DNA from: Bacillota bacterium
Lineage (GTDB): Bacteria; Bacillota; Sulfobacillia; JAJZYS01; JAJYTV01
Direction: 5' to 3'
NCBI GenBank assembly: GCA_021806845.1
Contig: JAKAPV010000098.1
Coordinates: 1-9,757 of the forward strand
Length of the DNA stretch: 9,757 nucleotides
Shown here: positions 1-9,757 of the stretch, piece after piece
Numbering within the stretch: position 1 is the first letter of the stretch
Layout of the letters: each line of letters opens with the position of its first letter
Translations under genes and position numbers: made by a program
Notes under the pieces: model-generated
Databases searched by the model: none
What the model saw: only the letters and a program-made list of their open reading frames with translations
Told to the model about the DNA's origin: nothing

Positions 1-5558
<5,558 letters not shown>

Positions 5559-5561
<3 letters not shown>

Positions 5562-5575
5562 AGCGCGATCCCCCC
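5559..5575 (-). promoter_or_regulatory. Ribosome binding site and TTG start of rpoB
   Basis: On the minus strand a GAGGGGGG run is followed by eight bases (ATCGCGCT) and then TTG. AGGGGG can pair with the 16S anti-Shine-Dalgarno with one G-U wobble. The site decides the start: it gives 11 residues before the conserved RRS motif, against 13 in B. subtilis RpoB. The in-frame GTG four codons further in is too far from the purine run. Confidence 0.7.
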
Positions 5576-5591
5576 TCGTGCATGTCTGCCC

Positions 5592-5605
5592 TGCGCGCGC
5601 GCGCA
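5592..5605. repeat. 14-bp CG-alternating palindrome in the rpoB leader
   Basis: TGCGCGCGCGCGCA is a perfect palindrome with strict purine-pyrimidine alternation, the composition most able to adopt Z-DNA. It falls in the predicted rpoB 5' untranslated region, 17-30 nt after the inferred transcription start. In RNA its GCGCG units can pair with CGCGC at 5563-5567, one base before the TTG start. Whether either structure forms is inference. Confidence 0.5.
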
Positions 5606-5628
5606 CTGACAGACTGTGACAAGTGTAC

Positions 5629-5657
5629 ACAATAGCAGAAGACGGCCCTGCGGTCAA
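5629..5657 (-). promoter_or_regulatory. Probable sigma-70-type promoter of rpoBC
   Basis: Read on the minus strand there is TTGACC (5652-5657; five of six matches to the -35 consensus), a spacer of exactly 17 bases, and TATTGT (5629-5634; four of six matches to the -10). An extended -10 TG lies one base upstream of TATTGT. Predicted transcription would start near 5622, giving a leader of about 60 nt before the TTG start of rpoB. In a GC-rich context this is the best promoter match I found in the window. It makes sense because rpoB is separated from rplL by other genes and an apparent terminator. It has been identified by eye only. Confidence 0.65.
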
Positions 5658-5672
5658 GGATGGACCTCCTTG
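5655..5672 (-). promoter_or_regulatory. 18-bp dyad overlapping the rpoB -35, containing AAGGAGGT
   Basis: On the minus strand the sequence is CAAGGA, six central bases, TCCTTG, so the outer six bases on each side are perfect inverted repeats. The right arm contains the first three bases of the -35 hexamer. The left arm and centre contain AAGGAGGT (5664-5671), a perfect complement to the 16S 3' end, six bases before an in-frame TTG (5657). It could be a regulator's operator, an alternative ribosome binding site for a longer RpoB, or chance. The sequence alone does not separate these. Confidence 0.35.
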
Positions 5673-5804
5673 CCGCAAGCCGCCTCGCTGAACGTTGCGT
5701 CCGCTCGACTCGCTTTTCGGTTGCGATAGCAGTTCGCCGTTAGCGTTCCCACCTCCTGCACGCTTCTCGATCATCAAATCCTGCCATGCGCGGTAGCCTC
5801 TCGC

Positions 5805-6374
5805 TTAGCCGCGCGACGCCGTGAAAGTGCCTTCGGGGGCCATCGCGAGCAGCGCCAGCAACTCCGCGTGCCATGCCGAGAGGGGTCGGTCGAGCGGGTA
5901 GCGGCGGCGCGAGATGTCCGCGAGCAGCCGTCCCAGCGCCCCCTCCGCGAACGCCGAGAGCGTGCCCGGGTAGCGCAGCGCTTTGCGGTTGCGCAGAAAC
6001 TCCTGGCGGTCGAGCACCCGGACGTGTAGCTCCCCACCCTCGTCGTGCGCCACGACGTCCAGGTCGAGGTCCAAGAACTCCACGCTGCGGGCGTCGGGGT
6101 TGACTTCCGGCGGCAGGCAGACGTCGGCGTAGAGGCCCCCGAAGGTCCCGTCGTCGCGATACCAGAGCGCCATCTTGTAGCCGCGATCCGTCCAGATGAT
6201 CTCCAGACAGGGTTCGTGGTTGAACCAGCGCCGGCGGGTGCCGACGTACGACATCATGACGTCGCGTCGGACAAAGAACTGGCAGCCTTCGCCGGGGAAC
6301 GGCCCGTACGCCGTCCAGCGCCGGTGCGGCGTGTGCGGGTATTTGTAGCTTGTGAACTTGTAGGCCTGCGCCAC
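5805..6374 (-). CDS. DUF402 domain-containing protein
   Basis: The 189-residue product belongs to the DUF402 family, whose characterised relatives include B. subtilis-type nucleoside tri/diphosphatases and FomD-like enzymes. The N-terminal part (about residues 5-70) carries the family-style KFTSYKYPHTPHRRW and a WFNHEPCLEI strand. The core has LYADVCLP at about 81-88, EFLDLDLDVVAHDEG at about 99-113 with acidic residues D102, D104 and D106, and LDRQEF at 121-126, which are the expected acidic metal-binding positions. The true substrate cannot be read from the sequence. The GTG start at 6374 is preceded by AGGGGG seven bases upstream, and the stop codon of the CsaA-like gene is 11 bases before it, so it is the last gene of a three-gene cluster. 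No clear terminator follows before rpoB. Confidence 0.8.
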   Translation of the reverse strand: MAQAYKFTSYKYPHTPHRRWTAYGPFPGEGCQFFVRRDVMMSYVGTRRRWFNHEPCLEIIWTDRGYKMALWYRDDGTFGGLYADVCLPPEVNPDARSVEFLDLDLDVVAHDEGGELHVRVLDRQEFLRNRKALRYPGTLSAFAEGALGRLLADISRRRYPLDRPLSAWHAELLALLAMAPEGTFTASRG

Positions 6375-6385
6375 TCTCCGTCCCC

Positions 6386-6715
6386 CTAGCCGATCGGCGT
6401 CCCCGGCTCGACGTCCGCGTCCGGCTGCAGGAGCACGACGTCGCCCTCCCCCGGCACGCCGCCGAGCACCAGCACTTCCGACCGCACCGGTCCGATCTGG
6501 CGCGGCGGGAAGTTCACCACCGCCACGCAGAGCCGGCCGACAAGGTCCTCCGGCCGGTACCGCCCCGTAATCTGGGCGCTCGAGGTACGCTCGCCGAGCG
6601 GGCCGAAGTCGATGCGCAGCTTGTAGGCCGGCTGTCTGGCCTCCGGAAAGACGTCGGCCGCCACGATGCGGCCGACGCGCATGTCGATCTCTTTGAAGTC
6701 ATCGATGGTGGCCAC
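6386..6715 (-). CDS. csaA: CsaA-like tRNA-binding-domain protein
   Basis: The 109-residue product is a single tRNA-binding OB-fold domain, matching CsaA over its whole length from VATIDDFKEIDMRVGRI at the N-terminus to EPGTPIG at the C-terminus. CsaA is a homodimeric cytosolic protein reported to have chaperone and protein-export-related activity, and the fold is related to the C-terminal domain of MetRS and to Trbp111. Core conserved strings are SSAQIT (45-50), AVVNFPPRQIG (65-75) and SEVLVLGG (79-86), followed by GDVVLLQPD (91-99). The GTG start at 6715 is preferred over upstream in-frame codons because it aligns with the family N-terminus and has GAGGAG eight bases upstream. It lies 29 bases after the alkyltransferase stop and 11 bases before the DUF402 start, consistent with co-transcription. 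Confidence 0.93.
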   Translation of the reverse strand: MATIDDFKEIDMRVGRIVAADVFPEARQPAYKLRIDFGPLGERTSSAQITGRYRPEDLVGRLCVAVVNFPPRQIGPVRSEVLVLGGVPGEGDVVLLQPDADVEPGTPIG

Positions 6716-6744
6716 TCGTCCAGCTCCTCGCGTATGCCCGCTTC

Positions 6745-7200
6745 CTACCGTTCGCGGTGTTCCCAGTCGAGCAGGGCTGCTTTGGTGGCGGTCCCGCCGT
6801 CTGCTCCGTAGTTTCCGATCCCGCCCGCCTTCGGCACGACGCGATGGCAGGGAACGAGCAGGGCGAAGGGATTGCGCGCCATAGCCGTGCCGACCGCACG
6901 GGCGGCACCCGGATGGCCGATGCGCTCCGCGATTTCGCCGTACGTCGCGACCTCGCCTGCCGGTATTTCCATCGCCGCGCGCATGGCTGCAGCGCGGAAC
7001 GGGGAAATGCCCGCGAAGTCCAGGTCGACCGGAAACTGCCGCCTGCCGAGCAGGTGGTCGCGAAGCGCCTTGCCCCAGGACTTCGGCGCGGGCTGTGCGC
7101 CCGCCGCCTCCCCGAGGGACACTTCCACGATCGTACCCTGCTCCAGCCAAAAGGAAACGTCGCCGAAAGGTGTGCCGGCGCGAAGAACGAAGTGCTCCAT
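6745..7200 (-). CDS. ogt: Methylated-DNA--protein-cysteine S-methyltransferase
   Basis: This is an O6-alkylguanine-DNA alkyltransferase, a suicide repair enzyme that moves an alkyl group from O6-alkylguanine in DNA to its own cysteine. The product has 151 residues, at the short end for the family. The acceptor site is PCHRV at 117-121 with C118. The DNA-binding helix-turn-helix region runs from about 79 to 107 (IPAGEVATYGEIAERIG, then ARAVGTA), with Y87 and the arginine-finger R101 in the usual places and N110 as the asparagine hinge. The N-terminal domain (1 to about 60) is reduced. The ATG at 7200 has GGAGG five bases upstream. It appears to lead the cluster ogt-csaA-DUF402 and is divergent from the acetyltransferase gene, with about 140 bp between. 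Ogt is the best subfamily label, but Ogt and Ada C-terminal domain types are not sharply separable by eye. Confidence 0.93.
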   Translation of the reverse strand: MEHFVLRAGTPFGDVSFWLEQGTIVEVSLGEAAGAQPAPKSWGKALRDHLLGRRQFPVDLDFAGISPFRAAAMRAAMEIPAGEVATYGEIAERIGHPGAARAVGTAMARNPFALLVPCHRVVPKAGGIGNYGADGGTATKAALLDWEHRER

Positions 7201-7325
7201 GAGTGCCTCCAATACTGAGTCGTTCGCCGGGCGGCGATCTGTTCCTGCGCGGCCCGGTAAATGACGGTCGCGCAGGGAAAATGCTGCAGGGACACCATCA
7301 CCGGCCGGACGCAGCCATACGTCGC

Positions 7326-7345
7326 GGAGGGGGGCCATCGCGCTG
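7326..7345 (+). promoter_or_regulatory. Ribosome binding site and non-canonical CTG start of the acetyltransferase
   Basis: GGAGGGGGG (7326-7334) is followed by eight bases and CTG at 7343. No ATG, GTG or TTG lies in this frame from 7265 to 7513. The protein alignment puts the family's initiating methionine exactly at this CTG. An ATC at 7337, two codons earlier, is the only other nearby near-cognate candidate. Confidence 0.6.
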
Positions 7346-7891
7346 TTTACATGGCCGCTGCGGGACGACGCGTGCCTACGGATCCTGGAGCGGCGCGACG
7401 CCGAGGCCCTCTTCGACCTCACGGACCGCTCGCGTGCGCATCTCAGGCTCTGGCTACCCTGGCTGGACCAGATCCAGCGCCTCGAGGACACCGAGGCGTT
7501 CATCGCGTCAGCCTTGCGCCAGTACGCGGACGGACTCGGGATGCAGGCGGGGATCTGGCGCGGTGCGCGGCTGGCCGGCGTCGCCGGGCTCCACCCCGTC
7601 GACTGGCCGAACCGCCAGAGCGCACTCGGATACTGGATCGGGCCGGAGCACGAGGGACAGGGACTGGTCACGCTCGCCTGCCGCGCCCTGCTGCACATGG
7701 CGTTCAAGGAATACGGCCTGCACCGCATGGAGCTGCGCGCCGCGACGGGCAACGCGCGCAGCCGGGCGGTGGCCGAGCGGCTTGGCTTCACGCTCGAGGG
7801 CGTCGTGCGGGGCGCGGAATGGCTCTACGACCATTACGTCGACCATGCTGTATACAGCCTGCTCGAGCAGGAGTGGCACGAGGGCCGCTGA
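7343..7891 (+). CDS. GNAT family N-acetyltransferase, RimJ/RimL type, probable CTG start
   Basis: This is a 182-residue acetyl-CoA-dependent N-acetyltransferase of the RimJ/RimL/YdaF type; the acceptor is unknown. From N- to C-terminus it has LRILERRDAEALF (12-24), LRLWLPWLDQ (34-43), the GIWRGARLAGVAGLHPVDW strand pair (70-88), GYWIGPEHEGQGLVT (96-110) with the acetyl-CoA pyrophosphate loop around G105-Q-G107, and NARSRAVAERLGFTLEGVVR (137-156). The reading frame opens at 7265, and the first ATG, GTG or TTG in frame is a TTG at 7514, deep inside the fold. The protein from CTG at 7343 aligns without gaps to the start of B. subtilis YdaF (LFTWPL against MFSCKV, then R-x-LE-x-x-DAE). GGAGGGGGG ends eight bases before it. 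A frameshift or a lost ATG is the alternative. Confidence 0.85.
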   Translation: MFTWPLRDDACLRILERRDAEALFDLTDRSRAHLRLWLPWLDQIQRLEDTEAFIASALRQYADGLGMQAGIWRGARLAGVAGLHPVDWPNRQSALGYWIGPEHEGQGLVTLACRALLHMAFKEYGLHRMELRAATGNARSRAVAERLGFTLEGVVRGAEWLYDHYVDHAVYSLLEQEWHEGR

Positions 7892-7924
7892 ACGCTTTCC
7901 TTAAGTAGAGCCAGGGGGTGCGCC

Positions 7925-8308
7925 ATGCGGCAGAACATCGCGGGCAGTTCGACCTGGGAACCGATCGTCGGGTACTCGCGGGCCGTCCGGGTAGGAAGCG
8001 TCGTGGAGGTTTCCGGGACGACCGCTGCGCAAGGGGATGCGGTGATCGGAGAGGGTGACGCCTACCTGCAGACGAAGGCTGCGCTCGAGACCATTGCAAA
8101 GGCGCTAGCGACCGCGGGTGCGACGCTCTCGGACGTCGTCAGGACGCGCATGTTCGTGACGGACATCTCGCGCTGGGAAGAGTACGGCCGGGCGCACGGC
8201 GAGATCTTCCGCGACATCCGCCCGGTTGCGACCATGGTCGAAGTCAAGGCGCTCATCGACTCGCGCCTCCTGGTGGAAATCGAGGCGACGGCCGTGATCG
8301 GCGGCTGA
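7925..8308 (+). CDS. RidA/YjgF/UK114-family protein lacking the catalytic arginine
   Basis: The 127-residue product is a RidA-family protein. Canonical RidA is a trimeric cytosolic enzyme that hydrolyses reactive enamine/imine intermediates made by PLP enzymes. The family body is clear: RAVRVGSVVEVSGTTA at 19-34, the QTKAALETIAKALATAGATLSDVVRTRMFVTD helix and strand at 49-80, and VEVKAL...VEIEATAV at 105-124, with E106 and E120 retained. The arginine that defines active RidA (R105 in E. coli, in P-x-R-S/T) is replaced: the segment reads RPVATMVEV, with A102 at that place. That puts it among the arginine-less Rid subgroups, for which imine hydrolysis is not expected; the function is open. The ATG has AGGGGG six bases upstream. 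It starts 33 bases after the acetyltransferase stop, so the two are likely co-transcribed. Confidence 0.9.
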   Translation: MRQNIAGSSTWEPIVGYSRAVRVGSVVEVSGTTAAQGDAVIGEGDAYLQTKAALETIAKALATAGATLSDVVRTRMFVTDISRWEEYGRAHGEIFRDIRPVATMVEVKALIDSRLLVEIEATAVIGG

Positions 8309-8354
8309 TGCCTAGCACACATCGCGGGCCGTCCGGCCCCCGGGGCGATCTGAC

Positions 8355-9251
8355 ATGAAGATCCGAGGCTCGCAGCTCCACGTCGCCACATATGGCGATC
8401 GAGCAGACCCTCCTGCGCTGTTCCTCCACGGTGGCCCAGGAATGGGCGCATACCACTTTGAAGCATGTCAGGCGGATCGTCTGTCGTCCTCGCTGCACTT
8501 GGTGACGTTGGATCAGCGCGGGACATTGAGATCCGCACCGCTTCGCGATGATGAGCCCCTCGGTATCCAGGACCTGATCGACGATTGCGAGGCTGTACGG
8601 ATCGACCTTGGGATTCCGCAATGGTCTGTCATCGGGCACTCGTTCGGCGGCTACCTCGCCGTACGCTACGCTGAGGCGCACCCAACGTCGGTAGAACGCT
8701 TGGTGCTGGAGAACCCCACCCTTGACCCTGGCTCCTCTGCGCGTTCCCTGCTGTCCGCTGCTGCCTTTGAGTATGCGCTAACGGGCGATCAGGCAAGTGC
8801 GTACGCATGTTTTGCAATCGCATACACCGCGGATGACACCCCGGCTGCTACCTTGTGGAACCAACTTTCCACATGGCTCGGCGGGCTTGGGCAGCGCCGT
8901 GAGCACCTCTATATCTTTGGAGAGAACAAGCGCATCGTGGATGAAGTCATGGGAACCGCGCCGTTTCCAGAAGAGTGGTGGAGCCGTGGAGCCGTGCATC
9001 AGGCCCGGCTCATCTCCGACGGTGGCATCTTCACCCCGCTGCAGGAGCGTCTCTCGTCCCTCCCGCAGCCGACGCTGCTGATCAAAGGAAGGTACGACCA
9101 CGTGTTTGCGATGGACCAGGTCGCGGCCTTCGTGAAAGCGAAGCCGGCGACACAGTGGAGTGTGTACGGGCACAGTGGCCACTTCGCCCACATAGAGGAG
9201 CCGGATCGGTTCGCAGCGCAGGTTGGCTCCTTCATCCACCAGACATCCTGA
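8355..9251 (+). CDS. Alpha/beta hydrolase, proline iminopeptidase-like
   Basis: The 298-residue product is an alpha/beta-hydrolase of the proline iminopeptidase-like group (S33-type), probably cytosolic because no signal peptide is seen. The oxyanion-hole motif HGGPG is at 25-29, DQRG at 53-56, the nucleophile elbow GHSFGG at 94-99 with S96, the acid in GRYDHV at D248, and the catalytic histidine in SGHFAH at H276. A variable cap lies at about 130-230. The triad is complete, so an active hydrolase is likely. The cap is not close enough to known aminopeptidases for me to assert N-terminal proline release; an ester or amide substrate is equally possible. The ribosome binding site is weak and base composition is visibly less GC-rich than the rest (32 of 60 bases at 8761-8820 against 45 of 60 at 2461-2520), which hints at separate origin. 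It is the last gene of the plus-strand cluster. Confidence 0.9.
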   Translation: MKIRGSQLHVATYGDRADPPALFLHGGPGMGAYHFEACQADRLSSSLHLVTLDQRGTLRSAPLRDDEPLGIQDLIDDCEAVRIDLGIPQWSVIGHSFGGYLAVRYAEAHPTSVERLVLENPTLDPGSSARSLLSAAAFEYALTGDQASAYACFAIAYTADDTPAATLWNQLSTWLGGLGQRREHLYIFGENKRIVDEVMGTAPFPEEWWSRGAVHQARLISDGGIFTPLQERLSSLPQPTLLIKGRYDHVFAMDQVAAFVKAKPATQWSVYGHSGHFAHIEEPDRFAAQVGSFIHQTS

Positions 9252-9266
9252 GCAGGGACGGAAACG

Positions 9267-9298
9267 CACAGGCGGCGGGCACGAGCCCGCCGCCTGTG
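9267..9298. terminator. Perfect 14-bp inverted repeat between convergent genes
   Basis: CACAGGCGGCGGGC, a four-base loop (ACGA), then GCCCGCCGCCTGTG forms a perfect GC-rich hairpin on either strand. It is centred between the hydrolase stop (15 bases before it) and the rplL stop (16 bases after it). Neither side has a real T-run; the rplL side has only CGTTTCC. It is best read as a bidirectional terminator or transcript-end stabiliser. If it terminates, it separates rplJL transcription from the downstream block and rpoBC. Confidence 0.75.
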
Positions 9299-9314
9299 AC
9301 GCTCTGCCTGAAGG

Positions 9315-9698
9315 TTACTTGACCTGGGCCTCGGCGCCAGCCTCGACGAGCTTCGCCTTGATCGCCTCGGCGTCCACCTTGGAGACCTTCTCCTTGACCG
9401 CCTTCGGAGCTCCGTCGACGAGCTCCTTGGCCTCCTTGAGGCCGAGGCCGGTGACTTCGCGCACGATCTTGATCACGGGGATCTTGTTGCCGCCGGCGCT
9501 CGTCAGAATGACGTCGAACTCGGTCTGCTCCTCCTCGACGGCCGGCGCTGCCGCGGCGCCCGCCGGACCCGCCGCCGCGACCGCAACCGGAGCCGCAGCC
9601 GAAACGCCGAACTCCTCCTCGAACGCCTTGACGAGTTCATTGAGCTCGAGCACCGTCATGCCCTTGATCTGCTCCAGGATGTCTGCAACCTTGCTCAT
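9315..9698 (-). CDS. rplL: 50S ribosomal protein L7/L12
   Basis: This is the stalk protein of the large ribosomal subunit, a multimer bound to L10 that recruits translational GTPases. The product has 127 residues, the usual length. The N-terminal dimerisation and L10-binding helices are at about 1-32 (MSKVADILEQIKGMTVLELN onward), followed by an Ala/Pro/Gly-rich hinge at about 34-54. The globular C-terminal domain runs from TEFDVIL (58-64) to the end, with KIPVIKIVREVTGLGLKEAK as its GTPase-binding helix region. The ATG at 9698 has GAGGAGG seven bases upstream. The gene follows a probable rplJ closely, as usual. Unlike the common arrangement, rpoB does not follow it: a hairpin and an alpha/beta hydrolase on the opposite strand come next. 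Confidence 0.98.
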   Translation of the reverse strand: MSKVADILEQIKGMTVLELNELVKAFEEEFGVSAAAPVAVAAAGPAGAAAAPAVEEEQTEFDVILTSAGGNKIPVIKIVREVTGLGLKEAKELVDGAPKAVKEKVSKVDAEAIKAKLVEAGAEAQVK

Positions 9699-9736
9699 GC
9701 GTCTACCTCCTCAAACTTCTCGAAACTCTGCGGGAC

Positions 9737-9757
9737 CTAGCCAGCCTGGGCGCGAGA
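9737..9757 (-). CDS. rplJ: Probable last codons of 50S ribosomal protein L10 (runs off right edge)
   Basis: From the right edge on the minus strand the bases read as six codons, S-R-A-Q-A-G, then TAG at 9737-9739. L10 genes normally precede rplL with a gap of a few dozen bases, and here the gap would be 38 bases. Short Ala/Gln/Gly-rich ends are common in L10. Seven codons cannot prove identity; the call rests on gene order. Confidence 0.45.
   Translation of the reverse strand, partial: SRAQAG

Larger units (their letters stand above)
5562..5804. other. Intergenic region between the DUF402 gene and rpoB
   Basis: This 243-bp stretch holds the rpoBC promoter, the dyad at its -35, an 8-bp palindrome GTGTACAC (5623-5630) between the -10 and the predicted transcription start, and the CG-alternating palindrome. 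The rpoB reading frame stays open without a stop back to 5777. I find no hairpin with a T-run after the DUF402 stop, so transcription from the ogt cluster may continue into rpoBC. Confidence 0.6.

Noticed and set aside
5750..5757. A second AGGAGGTG Shine-Dalgarno-like site on the minus strand upstream of rpoB
   Set aside because: No ATG, GTG or TTG follows at a workable distance, so it probably does not start a gene.
7201..7342. Divergent promoters between ogt and the acetyltransferase
   Set aside because: Promoters are expected here, but the AT-rich scraps (GGTAAATGAC, CATTTACC) have no partner -35 at proper spacing on either strand.
7201..7791. In-frame upstream extension of the alkyltransferase on the minus strand (up to 348 codons)
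   Set aside because: The extension runs antisense through the acetyltransferase, has Ser/Arg-rich shadow composition, and the ATG at 7200 has a good ribosome binding site and matches the family start.
7261..7908. Plus-strand 215-codon frame starting at ATG 7261
   Set aside because: It overlaps the acetyltransferase in another frame and its translation shows no recognisable domain; the GNAT motifs are in the frame from 7343.
8326..8339. GGGCC-GTCC-GGCCC hairpin between the RidA-family and hydrolase genes as a terminator
   Set aside because: The stem is only five base pairs, no T-run follows, and it competes with an overlapping GCCCC-C-GGGGC pairing; too weak to call.

Overview
The window is a high-GC bacterial chromosome segment built around the ribosomal-protein and RNA polymerase locus. 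RpoB (about 1177 residues) and RpoC read as Bacillota-like proteins: neither shows a large lineage-specific insertion, the zinc-finger cysteines are all present, and RpoB has an acidic C-terminal tail. Together with the high GC content this suggests a high-GC lineage of the Bacillota or a neighbouring Terrabacteria group. The exact phylum cannot be fixed from the sequence alone.

Layout from right to left, following transcription of the conserved genes: the last codons of a probable rplJ at the right edge, then rplL (9315-9698, minus), both ahead of a strong inverted repeat (9267-9298). Next comes a block of about 3.7 kb holding two divergent three-gene clusters. The plus-strand cluster encodes a RimJ/RimL-type GNAT acetyltransferase (7343-7891), a RidA/YjgF-family protein (7925-8308) and an alpha/beta hydrolase resembling proline iminopeptidase (8355-9251). 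The minus-strand cluster encodes a DNA alkyltransferase (6745-7200), a CsaA-like tRNA-binding-domain chaperone (6386-6715) and a DUF402 protein (5805-6374). After a 243-bp intergenic region comes rpoB (2028-5561, minus), then rpoC (minus), which overlaps rpoB by ATGA and runs off the left edge.

The main architectural point is that the usual rplJ-rplL-rpoB-rpoC series is split. The repeat after rplL looks like a terminator shared by convergent genes. A good sigma-70-type promoter (TTGACC, 17 bp, TATTGT, with an extended -10 TG) lies about 60 bp upstream of the rpoB start. RNA polymerase subunit synthesis therefore seems to have its own control here, possibly supplemented by read-through from the ogt-csaA-DUF402 cluster, after which I see no terminator.

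The rpoB leader is unusually rich: an 18-bp dyad with a perfect Shine-Dalgarno sequence next to the -35, an 8-bp palindrome at the transcription start, a 14-bp CG-alternating palindrome, and two competing in-frame TTG starts. The GNAT gene appears to start at CTG. Several genes share an AGGGGG-type ribosome binding site. I see no mobile element, CRISPR array, tRNA or clearly novel multi-gene system.
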